A model generated the notes under the pieces. It searched no databases and was not told where the DNA came from. It saw only the letters and a program-made list of their open reading frames with translations. From positions 1,488,001 to 1,552,000 of the forward strand of contig NZ_JAMKCQ010000001.1 of assembly GCF_024169515.1 (NCBI RefSeq): a stretch of DNA of 64,000 nt, read 5' to 3'. This DNA is from Erwinia aphidicola (GTDB taxonomy: Bacteria > Pseudomonadota > Gammaproteobacteria > Enterobacterales > Enterobacteriaceae). The stretch's first letter is position 1, and every line of letters starts with the position of its first letter. Below, one piece after another: positions 26,725-34,541 of this stretch. Made by a program: the position numbers and the translations under genes.

Positions 26725-26740
26725 AGCAAACGCTATGCCA
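26725..26740 (-). promoter_or_regulatory. Sigma-54 (-24/-12) promoter of the dehydrogenase operon
   Basis: Read on the minus strand: TGGCAT-A-GCGT-TTGC-T, which fits TGGCAC-N5-TTGC with the invariant GG and GC ten bases apart. The expected start of transcription is near 26714, about 40 bases before the ATG of the dehydrogenase. A sigma-54 activator is encoded divergently next to it. Confidence 0.8.
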
Positions 26741-26806
26741 GAGTGCAGAGTCCCGCGCTGCGCGCGTTTCTCTGTCTGCCTCGCTCACAGAATGAACATA
26801 AAAAAA

Positions 26807-26840
26807 ACATGTCAACTTTACATGTCGATAAAATGGACAT
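26807..26840. promoter_or_regulatory. Candidate activator-binding (UAS) sites
   Basis: ACATGTC occurs twice 13 bases apart (26807-26813, 26820-26826) and an inverted GACAT follows (26836-26840). They lie roughly 90-125 bases upstream of the predicted sigma-54 start, a normal enhancer distance, and just before the activator gene. Confidence 0.5.
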
Positions 26841-26861
26841 TCCAATAGCGGGGAGAACACG

Positions 26862-28835
26862 ATGAATCGACCAGAACTCGCCGGCGTCATTCAGGCTGAA
26901 TATGATGGCAAGATGAGCCTGCCGGAAGGAAAGGAGGCCAGCCGCTGGGACAGCCTGCTGGAGCAGGCATGGCAGGATTTTAATCACGGTGAGCAGCCGG
27001 AATTCCTGCGCCCTGAGGTGCTGCGCTCCTGGCAGAGCAGCCGCGCCGCTGGAATTCATCCCGCGCACTTCGCCTACCGCTCTCCCCCGGAGGCGAAGCT
27101 GAAGCAGATCCTGGCGGAGAACGGGGAACTGATCGCGGTGGCGGGCAGCATTATGGAAAATCTGCTGGCGTATAACCCGGACGGCCACATTAATCTGACC
27201 GATGCGCAGGGCGTGACGCTCTCCTGCTGCGGGCGCGATCTCACCCCGGTCGGCAGCATCCTGCGCGAGTCTGAGCTTGGCACTAACTGCACCGGCCGCT
27301 GCCTGGAGCAGCAGCGGTTGGTCTATCTGCTGAGCGGCGAAAACTGGAAAATCGCCCTGCGCGAGCGCCATCTGCAGTGCGCCGCCGCCCCGATCCGCGA
27401 TGCCGAAGGCCGCATGATCGGAGTGCTGACGCTGACCGCCAGCCAGGATAACTTTCACTATCACACCCTCGGCACCGTGCAGGCCGCCGCCGAAGCGGTT
27501 GGACAGCAGCTGATCCTGCGCGCGCTGCTGGCGGAGCAGAAGTCGATCCTCGAAACGCTTAACGAAGGGGTGATCGTGCTGGATCGGCGCGGGACGATCA
27601 AAACCATTAACCGCTATGCGCGCCAGATCTTCCACCGCGGGGTGCGCGCCGGGCAGCCGGTGGATGAGGTGCTTAACCCGGAGAACGCCCGCCTCGCCAG
27701 CATGACCTTCTGCAATGACCGCGAGGTGGTGTTTGTGCCGGCAGACAATCAGCGCGTCTCCTGCCTGGTGTCGGTGATGCCTGCACCGGGCGGCGGCAGG
27801 GTGATCGCCCTGCGGGAGAACCAGCGCATCCGGGCAATTACCCGCCGGGTGATGGGCACCAGCGCCAGCTACACCTTCGAGATGCTGTGCGGCAGCGCCC
27901 CGGCGCTACAGGCGGCGATGGATAAAGCGCGCAGCTGCTGCCGCAGCGACAGCACGGTACTGCTGACCGGCGAAAGCGGCACCGGCAAAGAGCTGTTTGC
28001 TCAGGCTATCCACAACGACAGCCCGCGCAGCGGTGAGTCGTTCATCGCCGTTAACTGCGGCGCGCTGCCGCGGGACCTGGTGCAGAGCGAGCTGTTTGGC
28101 TATGCCGACGGTGCATTTACCGGCTCGCGCCGCGGCGGTGCCGCCGGCAAGTTTGAACTGGCGGAGGGCGGGACGCTGTTCCTCGATGAGATTGGCGATA
28201 TGCCGCTGGAGGCTCAGACCAGCCTGCTGCGCGTGCTGCAGGAGAGTGAAGTGGTGCGCATCGGCGCGTCGCAGCCGATCGGGGTCAACGTGCGTATTAT
28301 TGCCGCCACCAACTGCAACCTGATCAACGCGGTGGAGAGCGGCGCGTTCCGCCGCGACCTTTACTATCGGCTGAATGTGATTTCGATTGCGATCCCGGCC
28401 CTGCGCGAGCGCAGCAGCGATATTCCGGCGCTGACCGAGTGGTTCCGCGAGAAGGTCTGCACCCAGCTGAAAAAGGTCAACGTGCAGTTCACCGCCGGGG
28501 CGATGGACGCCCTGACCCGCTACGACTGGCCAGGCAACGTGCGCGAGCTGGAAAATATTGTTGAGCGGGTGATCAATATGAACAATGGGCTGTTTATTGA
28601 CGTGCAGGACCTGCCGGATGAGGTGACGCAGCGCGCGCAGCCGGGCAGTGCCAGCCGTCATGAACCGCAGCCGGCGGCCAGGCTCGACGCCCACGAGCGG
28701 GCGCATATCATCACCATGCTCGACTCGCTGAACGGCAACCTGCGCCAGGCGGCTCAGTTAATGGGGCTGTCACGTGCCGGATTATATAATAAACTCAAGA
28801 AGTACCAGATTAGCGCCGATGAGTTCCGCCGCTGA
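26862..28835 (+). CDS. Sigma-54-dependent transcriptional activator (GAF-PAS-AAA+-Fis, AcoR/DhaR type)
   Basis: 657-residue enhancer-binding protein. The N-terminal third holds a GAF-like sensor region (about 80-220, with CCGRDLTPVGSI and LGTNCTGRCLEQQ), then a PAS-like segment (ILETLNEGVIVLDRRGTIKTINRYA). The AAA+ domain has Walker A GESGTGKE (about 368), the sigma-54 contact loop GAFTG (about 417) and Walker B GGTLFLDEIGD. The C-terminal Fis-type helix-turn-helix is LRQAAQLMGLSRAGLYNKLKKY. Divergent from an operon with a sigma-54 promoter, which it should activate in response to the substrate or a product. Overall architecture matches AcoR/DhaR regulators. Confidence 0.9.
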   Translation: MNRPELAGVIQAEYDGKMSLPEGKEASRWDSLLEQAWQDFNHGEQPEFLRPEVLRSWQSSRAAGIHPAHFAYRSPPEAKLKQILAENGELIAVAGSIMENLLAYNPDGHINLTDAQGVTLSCCGRDLTPVGSILRESELGTNCTGRCLEQQRLVYLLSGENWKIALRERHLQCAAAPIRDAEGRMIGVLTLTASQDNFHYHTLGTVQAAAEAVGQQLILRALLAEQKSILETLNEGVIVLDRRGTIKTINRYARQIFHRGVRAGQPVDEVLNPENARLASMTFCNDREVVFVPADNQRVSCLVSVMPAPGGGRVIALRENQRIRAITRRVMGTSASYTFEMLCGSAPALQAAMDKARSCCRSDSTVLLTGESGTGKELFAQAIHNDSPRSGESFIAVNCGALPRDLVQSELFGYADGAFTGSRRGGAAGKFELAEGGTLFLDEIGDMPLEAQTSLLRVLQESEVVRIGASQPIGVNVRIIAATNCNLINAVESGAFRRDLYYRLNVISIAIPALRERSSDIPALTEWFREKVCTQLKKVNVQFTAGAMDALTRYDWPGNVRELENIVERVINMNNGLFIDVQDLPDEVTQRAQPGSASRHEPQPAARLDAHERAHIITMLDSLNGNLRQAAQLMGLSRAGLYNKLKKYQISADEFRR

Positions 28836-28842
28836 CCTTTAT

Positions 28843-28970
28843 CATACCCAAAATAATTCAGGTTGCAGGAAGGCGGCAAAGCTGTGAGTCCCCAGGAGCA
28901 TAGATAGCTATGTGACTGGGGTGAACGGCTGTAGCCAACGCACCTGCAGCTTGAAGTATGAAGGGTATAT
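28843..28970. repeat. ERIC (IRU) element, full length
   Basis: About 128 bp with the ERIC core (GTGAGTCCCCAGGAGC... GTGACTGGGGTGAACGG) and both ends (CATACCCAAAATAATTC... and ...TTGAAGTATGAAGGGTAT). It fills the gap between the sigma-54 regulator and terC and would be transcribed into a long hairpin in terC or regulator mRNA. Confidence 0.93.
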
Positions 28971-28995
28971 TTCCCTGTAAATTGACTGAGTGCTT

Positions 28996-29667
28996 ATGTG
29001 GTTTGAACATTTCGATATTGCCATCATCCTGCTGCAAATCGTGCTAATTGACCTGCTGCTGGGCGGCGATAATGCCGTGGTGATTGCCATGGCCTGCCGC
29101 AAGCTGCCGCCGCAGATGCAAAAGAAGGCGATTATCCTCGGCACGCTGGGGGCGATTGTTGCCAGGGTGATTCTGCTAGTGATTGCCGTGCAGCTGCTGG
29201 CGGTGCCGTGGCTGAAGATTGTCGGCGCGCTGCTGCTGCTGTGGATTGGCTTTAAGCTGGTGGCGAACGAAGAAGAGGAAGCGCACGTCGCCAGCGACAG
29301 CCGCCTGTGGAAAACCGTGCTGACCATTACCATGGCCGATGTGGTGATGTCGCTGGATAACGTGCTGGCGGTGGCCGCAGCGGGTAAGGGCAATGTCTGG
29401 CTGGTGTCGTTCGGCGTGCTGATCAGCATCCCGATTATCGTGATGGGCAGTAAGCTGGTGCTGACGCTGCTGGGGCGCTTCCCGTTTATCGTCATCGTCG
29501 GCGGCGCGCTGATTGGCTGGATAGCCGGCACCATGCTGGTGAGTGACCCGGCGGCGCTACGCTATACTGCGGCTATCCCTTATATCCACTGGATTGCCGG
29601 TGCGGTGGGCGCCCTGCTGGTTGTGGCGTTCGGCGCCGTCAGCAACCGACGCCGGGCAATGTCGTAG
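28996..29667 (+). CDS. TerC-family integral membrane protein (YjbE/YkoY-like)
   Basis: 223-residue membrane protein with about seven hydrophobic segments and the two TerC signatures GGDNAVVIAMA (near residue 24) and SLDNVLAVAAA (near 118), whose acidic residues are thought to bind metal. Family members export manganese or supply metal to exoenzymes; the specificity here is inference. The ATG at 28996 is chosen over a GTG two codons upstream. No yybP-ykoY riboswitch is visible; an ERIC element lies directly upstream instead. The TAG stop is the TAG of GTAGGGG in an adjacent palindromic repeat. Confidence 0.85.
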   Translation: MWFEHFDIAIILLQIVLIDLLLGGDNAVVIAMACRKLPPQMQKKAIILGTLGAIVARVILLVIAVQLLAVPWLKIVGALLLLWIGFKLVANEEEEAHVASDSRLWKTVLTITMADVVMSLDNVLAVAAAGKGNVWLVSFGVLISIPIIVMGSKLVLTLLGRFPFIVIVGGALIGWIAGTMLVSDPAALRYTAAIPYIHWIAGAVGALLVVAFGAVSNRRRAMS

Positions 29668-29790
29668 GGGGCGACCCGTGCCGATGGTTGGCACTGTGCT
29701 AGCGGGCTGACCGAAACAGAGGGTCAGCCCCTACAAATGCCAGGGCAACCCGTGCCGATCCCAAATGCCGGGGCGACCGGTGCCGATCGG
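29664..29790. repeat. Cluster of class II palindromic repeats and degenerate pieces
   Basis: GTAGGGGGCGACCCGTGCCGAT (29664-29685, degenerate), then a good copy GGGCTGACC, loop GAAACAGAG, GGTCAGCCC (29703-29733), then GGGGCGACCGGTGCCGATCGG fragments to 29790. The sequence GTGCCGAT recurs three times, so local duplication has occurred. Confidence 0.75.
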
Positions 29791-29799
29791 CGAATAGCG

Positions 29800-30297
29800 T
29801 TAAATTTTCTCTTTGCGCGACATACTGTCCAGGTAACCCATCACAAACGCCGACAGCACGAAGGTCAGGTGGATAATCACATACCACATCAGCTTGTTAT
29901 CCGGGATATTCTTCGCATCCATAAACACCCGCAGCAGGTGAATGGATGAGATCGCCACAATCGAGGCCGCCACTTTGTTCTTCAGCGAGCCGGAGTCCAT
30001 CTTGCCCAGCCAGTTAAGCTTCTCTTTGTGCTCGCCAATATCCAGCTTCGAGACAAAGTTCTCATAGCCGGACAGCATCACCATCACCAGCAGGCCGCCG
30101 ACCAGCGTCATGTCGATCATCGAAAGCAGCACCAGCACCATGTCATTTTCCGACATCTCCAGCACGTGCGGCAGCAGGTGGAACAGCTCCTGGAAAAACT
30201 TAATGGCGAGCGCCACCAATCCCAGCGACAGCCCGAGGTAAATCGGTGCCAGCAGCCAGCGCGCAGAGTAAATCAGGTTTTCGACGAAACGTTCCAT
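29800..30297 (-). CDS. yqhA: YqhA family (UPF0114) membrane protein
   Basis: 165-residue inner-membrane protein with three or four hydrophobic segments. It closely matches E. coli YqhA (164), for example [92 protein letters not shown]. The ATG at 30297 restores the E. coli start. Its function is not established. Confidence 0.9.
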   Translation of the reverse strand: MERFVENLIYSARWLLAPIYLGLSLGLVALAIKFFQELFHLLPHVLEMSENDMVLVLLSMIDMTLVGGLLVMVMLSGYENFVSKLDIGEHKEKLNWLGKMDSGSLKNKVAASIVAISSIHLLRVFMDAKNIPDNKLMWYVIIHLTFVLSAFVMGYLDSMSRKEKI

Positions 30298-30402
30298 AGC
30301 ATCCAGTTCGCAATTCAACAGGGCGCACAGTATAGCCGATGCAGTATGAACTTTTTCAAGACGCGCGCTGATAAACAGCGGAATTTAAGCGATTTTACGT
30401 TC

Positions 30403-30612
30403 TCAGGAGCGTGACTCCTGCCCTTCCTGCACGTCGTCAGGGGGCAGCAGGTCGTTAATCGGGCGCATCACCTTTTGCAGCTGGCGCTCGTAGCTGAAAG
30501 GCGTGTCGGCCTGGGTGCTGGCCGCTGAGTGGTTGATCCCTTCGGCGGCCTGAGCGGTGGCACAAGCGCTGAACAGCGCGACGACGATGGCTGATTTAAC
30601 AAGCTGTTGCAT
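30403..30612 (-). CDS. Small exported protein downstream of a MarA-like regulator
   Basis: 69 residues with a clear signal peptide (MQQLVKSAIVVALFSACATAQA, cleavage before AEG), leaving a hydrophilic mature peptide of about 47 residues (SYERQLQKVMRPINDLLPPDDVQEG). It starts 14 bases after the regulator's stop, in the same operon, as marB does after marA in E. coli, but the sequence is not MarB by eye. The cysteine of ACATAQA is inside the signal peptide and does not form a convincing lipobox. A modulator of the upstream regulator is a reasonable guess only. Confidence 0.6.
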   Translation of the reverse strand: MQQLVKSAIVVALFSACATAQAAEGINHSAASTQADTPFSYERQLQKVMRPINDLLPPDDVQEGQESRS

Positions 30613-30625
30613 GATTTTCCCGAAC

Positions 30626-30958
30626 TTAATGGTACTGACGGTGCTGGATACGGTAATCGCGCGGGGTCACGTTGAAGTGCTTTTTAAACACCCGCTGGAA
30701 ACACTGCTGGGATGAGAAACCGAGATCCATCGAAATGGTCATAATGCTTTTGGTCGAGCTGACCAGACACTGCGCGGCCTGGTCGAGGCGGCGGCTGCGA
30801 ATAAACGTCGCCAGGGTAATGCCTTTCTGCTCTTTAAATGCCCGCTGCAAATGCCACTTTGAGTAGCCAGATTTCGCCGCGACCGCCTCAATGTTGAGGC
30901 CCTCTTCCAGGTGATCGTCAATCCAGTCAACGATGACGTCGACAATTTCATGTTTCAT
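30626..30958 (-). CDS. AraC-family regulator of the MarA/SoxS/RamA group
   Basis: 110-residue protein consisting only of the two helix-turn-helix units of the MarA group: NIEAVAAKSGYSKWHLQRAFKEQKGITLATFIRSRRLDQAA and SIMTISMDLGFSSQQCFQRVFKKHFNVTPRDYR. WHLQR and the SQQxFxRVF pattern match RamA/SoxS/MarA. Such proteins activate multidrug efflux, redox stress and envelope genes through marboxes, and are active in proportion to their level. Whether it is RamA, SoxS or a Tn10 TetD-like relative cannot be settled; there is no adjacent marR or ramR. The small exported protein gene follows it. Confidence 0.85.
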   Translation of the reverse strand: MKHEIVDVIVDWIDDHLEEGLNIEAVAAKSGYSKWHLQRAFKEQKGITLATFIRSRRLDQAAQCLVSSTKSIMTISMDLGFSSQQCFQRVFKKHFNVTPRDYRIQHRQYH

Positions 30959-31005
30959 TATGGATACTCCGCGATGATAGGCGACAGAAAGCGCCCACTC
31001 CTGCC

Positions 31006-31078
31006 TTACCCCTCATACTTCAAGCCGCAGGTGCGTTGGCTACAGCCGCCTGCCTGCACGCGAATTGTTTTGGGTAAA
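31006..31078. repeat. Internally deleted ERIC element
   Basis: Reversed relative to the copy at 28843. It keeps both ERIC termini (TACCCCTCATACTTCAAGCC..GGCTACAGCCG and CCTGCACGCGAATTGTTTTGGGTAA) but lacks the central ~55-bp core with the CCCCAG arms, giving 73 bp. Confidence 0.8.
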
Positions 31079-31237
31079 ACGGAACAACAAGTTAGTTATT
31101 TTATTGATTTAGATAGTTTTTATAGCGATATGAAAAAAATGAAAGAACATATCAAATAATTATGGAAGGGATATTAGGTGAAGGATTAAAATAGTTCAAA
31201 TAGATAATATGAATCTCCAATTATAGGATTCAACTAT

Positions 31238-32146
31238 ATGTCAGCCATGATGGATCTCAACCTGGTGCGGGTGTTTATCGCCATCTTTGAAACGCAAAGC
31301 GTCAGCGCCGCCGCTAACAGACTGTTTATCACCCAGCCCTCGGCCAGCTACGCGCTAGCCCGGCTGCGGGATGAAACGGGAAATGAGCTGTTTAAGCGCA
31401 GCCGCAAGGGGATGCTGCCCACCCCGGTCGCCAGCCAGCTCTATGCGGTATTTAAGAAGTCGCTAAGCGGGATAGAAAAAGCGGTGGCGGATACCCGTAG
31501 CTTCACCCCGGAAACATCTTTTCACAAATTCACCCTCGCGCTGTCCGATCTCGGGGAGCTGCTGCTGCTGCCACGGCTGGTAAAGCACCTGCGTGAAATT
31601 GCGCCCAACGTGCGCCTTGAAGTGATCCCCGTCGAGATGCGTAAGCTGGATGAGTGGCTGCTAACCGGGAAAATCGACGCGGCGCTGTGCAGCCGCAACG
31701 AGACGATTTCGCTGGCGCAGCGCGACCGCATTATGGATGAGCGCTATGTCTGCCTGCTCAACACGGCGCATCCGCGCATCGGCAACACGCTCTCCCTGCA
31801 GCGCTATCTGGAAGAACAGCACATTATCGTGTCAACCATCAGCGGGCATTACATGGTGGAGGAGCGCATCCGCGAGTACGGTTTTGAACGCAAAATCGCG
31901 CTGGAAGTGCCGCATTTTGCGGCGTTAGGCGAAGTGATTGCCGCCACCGAGCTGCTGGTGACGCTGCCGACCAGCGCGGCGAAGATTTACGTCGCGCGCG
32001 GCAACGGGCGCATTATCGAGCTGCCGTTTGAGCTGCCAAATCTGGAAGTTTACCTGTATGGCCATACCGAGATTGGCGATATCACCGCCAAAACCTGGTT
32101 CTACGACCTGCTGAAAAACGTCAGCCCGCAGCTGATGGTGCGTTAA
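31238..32146 (+). CDS. LysR-family transcriptional regulator
   Basis: 302 residues. N-terminal winged helix-turn-helix: LNLVRVFIAIFETQSVSAAANRLFITQPSASYALARLRDETGNELFKRSRKGMLPT. The rest (about 95-300) is the effector-binding domain. Other in-frame ATGs at 31247 and 31250 would trim three or four residues. Its 3' end overlaps the convergent siderophore-interacting gene by 4 bases. The upstream gap is AT-rich. Target and ligand unknown. Confidence 0.85.
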   Translation: MSAMMDLNLVRVFIAIFETQSVSAAANRLFITQPSASYALARLRDETGNELFKRSRKGMLPTPVASQLYAVFKKSLSGIEKAVADTRSFTPETSFHKFTLALSDLGELLLLPRLVKHLREIAPNVRLEVIPVEMRKLDEWLLTGKIDAALCSRNETISLAQRDRIMDERYVCLLNTAHPRIGNTLSLQRYLEEQHIIVSTISGHYMVEERIREYGFERKIALEVPHFAALGEVIAATELLVTLPTSAAKIYVARGNGRIIELPFELPNLEVYLYGHTEIGDITAKTWFYDLLKNVSPQLMVR

Positions 32147-33048
32147 TCGTGGCGCATCGGGCCACGGCTCCAGTAAGCCATAAAGCTAATGCACTCCGGT
32201 GACAGGCCGCGTTCGCCAATCAGATAGCGACGCAGCTGCTTAACGGCGCTGGATTCGGCGGCCACCCAGCCGTGGAAGCGCTTGTCGCCGCTGTCGGCGC
32301 GATCCCAGAGGATATCGCCATCCTGCTCCTCATGCAGTTCGCCGCGCACCAGCGCACTTTCCGGCAGCTTAACCTGCTGCTTTACCGCGCTCAGCAGCGC
32401 TTCGCCGTGCGATGCCCCACTCTCTTCACGCGGCAGCCAGTGGACCTCGGCAAACCGATAGTGGCTGAGATCGACGCAGTCGCCGCGTTTCGGCATTTCA
32501 AGGAACAGCTGCAGCTGCGGCGGGTTCTGCCACCCGGCAAGCTGTTCGAGGATCGCCCTGGCCGCCGGCAGCGCGGTTTCATCCGCCACCACCAGCGCGC
32601 GCTCCACCTCCGGATGCGGGTCCCACTCATAGCCGCCGCTGCTGGTTGGACAAGCGCGGTTGGGCGCCACCAATTGCAGCGCCGCGCCCGGCTCGGCGTT
32701 TAGCGCCCAGGCAGACGCCGGGCCTTCGGTGCCGTGCATCACAAACTCCACCTCAACTTCACCCGCCCCGGCATTGAGGTGACGAAGGGTGTAGGTACGG
32801 GCAATCGGGCGCGTCTCCTGCGGCATCGCGCGCACTTTTTCCCACCAGGTCTTCTCGCCCTCATCGGTCAGCGTGGCAGGCGTGCCGTTGATCGACGGGA
32901 ACAGCAGCTTGATGCGCTGGTCCGGCGCGTCCAACTTCATCTGGCGCACCTCGTCACCGCTGAACACACAGCGCAGCATCGAAGGAGAGAGTACCTGCTT
33001 GCGTGCCAGTACTACATTGAACAAGCGATAACCCTGAACATCCGCCAT
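32143..33048 (-). CDS. Siderophore-interacting protein (FAD-dependent ferric reductase, ViuB/YqjH type)
   Basis: 301-residue cytoplasmic flavoprotein that reduces iron from ferric siderophores. It has the FAD-binding motif RTYTLRHL (about 96-103), a second domain with VVADETALPAARAILEQL, and the C-terminal W-containing segment FHGWVAAESSAVKQLRRYLIGERGLSPECISFMAYW typical of the SIP family. The ATG at 33048 with AAGGGCGG upstream is chosen over an in-frame start 15 codons earlier. A Fur-box-like sequence lies about 75 bases upstream, so it should be iron-repressed; it complements the FhuE receptor at the window's start. Confidence 0.88.
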   Translation of the reverse strand: MADVQGYRLFNVVLARKQVLSPSMLRCVFSGDEVRQMKLDAPDQRIKLLFPSINGTPATLTDEGEKTWWEKVRAMPQETRPIARTYTLRHLNAGAGEVEVEFVMHGTEGPASAWALNAEPGAALQLVAPNRACPTSSGGYEWDPHPEVERALVVADETALPAARAILEQLAGWQNPPQLQLFLEMPKRGDCVDLSHYRFAEVHWLPREESGASHGEALLSAVKQQVKLPESALVRGELHEEQDGDILWDRADSGDKRFHGWVAAESSAVKQLRRYLIGERGLSPECISFMAYWSRGPMRHD

Positions 33049-33120
33049 AAATCCGCCCTTAAACCGGTAAGCCGTGCGCGGCACAGCGCGCATAAGTTGC
33101 CCAAGAATAGCAAAGCCAAA

Positions 33121-33139
33121 TGATAATGAGAATGAGTAT
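33121..33139 (-). promoter_or_regulatory. Fur box upstream of the siderophore-interacting protein
   Basis: GATAAT-GAGAAT-GAGTAT forms three head-to-tail NAT(A/T)AT-like hexamers, the form in which Fur binds; 15 of 19 positions agree with GATAATGATAATCATTATC. It is 70-90 bases upstream of the start codon. Confidence 0.7.
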
Positions 33140-33235
33140 GAGGTTCTTTACATGCAGCAGAAGCAGAGAAGCGATTGATCCGCGCAGGAAAAAGCGTCAG
33201 TTTAGGGGTTTGAGTTCTGCACGCGGAGTACGCCG

Positions 33236-34363
33236 ATGTCCCTGACCCTTCTGACGCAGCTGGCCGATATCCCGGCCAGTCAGTGGGATGCCCTGACCCC
33301 GAATGCCCAGCCGTTTATGCGCCACGCCTTTTTATCGGCGCTGGAGGAGAGCGGCTCGGTCAGCCGTGCCACGGGATGGCAGCCGCAGCATCTGCTGTGG
33401 TGCGAGGGGGATAAGGTGCTGGCGGCGATGCCCGGCTATGCCAAAACCCATTCGATGGGCGAATACGTCTTCGACCACGCGTGGGCCGAAGCCAGCCAGC
33501 GGGCGCGTATTCCTTATTATCCCAAGTGGCTGTCGGCGGTGCCGTTCAGCCCGGTCAGCGGCGCGCGCCTGCTGGGGAATGAGCACGCGGGCGCCCTTCT
33601 GCTGCAGGCGCTGCCGCAGTTTCTTGAACAGCAGGCGCTGTTCAGCGCGCATATCAACTTTAGCGATGCGCGCGTGCATCAGCATTTAGCCGGTGATGAA
33701 CGCTGGCTGCCGCGCCTGGGCTGCCAGTACCACTGGCACAACCGCGGTTTTCGCGACTTTCAGGACTTCCTCGATCTGCTGACCTCACGCAAGCGCAAAC
33801 AGCTGCGCAAAGAGCGCGAGCTGGTCGCCAGCCAGGGCGTGGAGTTTGCCTGGTATGAGGGCGCGCAGCTGAGCGAGGCGCAGTGGGATTTTATCTACGA
33901 CTGCTACGCCAACACCTACCTCGTACGCGGTCGCCAGCCCTATCTCACGCGGCTGTTCTTCAGCCTGCTGGCGCAAAGCATGCCCGCGGCCATCCGCGTC
34001 ATCATTGCCAGCCAGCACGGCGACCCGGTGGCGATGGCCTTCAGCCTGGTGGATGGCGATACCTTCTACGGCCGCTACTGGGGCTGTCTGGAGGAGTTCA
34101 ACCGCCTGCACTTTGAAACCTGCTTCTGGCAGGGGATGGAGTACGCCATCGCCCACGGTTTGCAGCGCTTTGATGCCGGGGCGCAGGGCGAGCATAAGCT
34201 GATCCGCGGGTTTGAACCGGTCCTGACCGAGTCGTGGCATCGGCTGCGCCACCCCGGCCTGCACGATGCGGTAGCCGACTTTCTTCAGCAGGAGCGCGAC
34301 GGCGTGCGCGCCTGGGCGGAAGAAGCGCGTTCAGCGCTGCCGTGGCGTCAGTCCCTGGCGTAA
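33236..34363 (+). CDS. GNAT/FemAB-like acyltransferase (COG3146 type)
   Basis: 375-residue protein of the family annotated as GNAT or peptidogalycan-biosynthesis-like. The features are a central KRKQLRKERE stretch (aminoacyl/acyl-carrier contact region in FemAB-like folds), a C-terminal GNAT-like half (YANTYLVRGRQPYLTRLFF; FYGRYWGCLEEFNRLHFETCFWQGMEYAIAHG; FDAGAQGEHKLIRGFEPV). Family members occur across proteobacteria without an agreed function. Single gene; no obvious partner. Confidence 0.75.
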   Translation: MSLTLLTQLADIPASQWDALTPNAQPFMRHAFLSALEESGSVSRATGWQPQHLLWCEGDKVLAAMPGYAKTHSMGEYVFDHAWAEASQRARIPYYPKWLSAVPFSPVSGARLLGNEHAGALLLQALPQFLEQQALFSAHINFSDARVHQHLAGDERWLPRLGCQYHWHNRGFRDFQDFLDLLTSRKRKQLRKERELVASQGVEFAWYEGAQLSEAQWDFIYDCYANTYLVRGRQPYLTRLFFSLLAQSMPAAIRVIIASQHGDPVAMAFSLVDGDTFYGRYWGCLEEFNRLHFETCFWQGMEYAIAHGLQRFDAGAQGEHKLIRGFEPVLTESWHRLRHPGLHDAVADFLQQERDGVRAWAEEARSALPWRQSLA

Positions 34364-34365
34364 AT

Positions 34366-34541
34366 AGAATCGTACTAAGGATAATCTGGTAATATTTTTT
34401 GCAGAATAAGAATAACGCCAGACTGGTGTCTTATTCTGCTGATTTATTTTATTAACGCTGGCCCTGCCATGATGCAAAAAACTTCCCGGAATATACTTTA
34501 GTGGATTGTATCCATTCACGTTATATTCACTGGGAAATAAG
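34366..34541 (+). promoter_or_regulatory. Leader of tailspike-like gene 1, duplicated upstream of gene 2
   Basis: AGAATCGTACTAAGG (34366-34380), ATTAACGCTGGCCCTG and GAATATACTTTA (34489-34500) all recur in order before the second paralogue (36545 onward), so the promoter region was duplicated with the gene. A perfect 11-bp inverted repeat (GCAGAATAAGA 34401-34411, TCTTATTCTGC 34429-34439) is found only in this copy. Confidence 0.7.

Noticed and set aside
28971..28995. yybP-ykoY manganese riboswitch before terC
   Set aside because: Only 25 bases separate the ERIC element from the start codon and no riboswitch core is seen.
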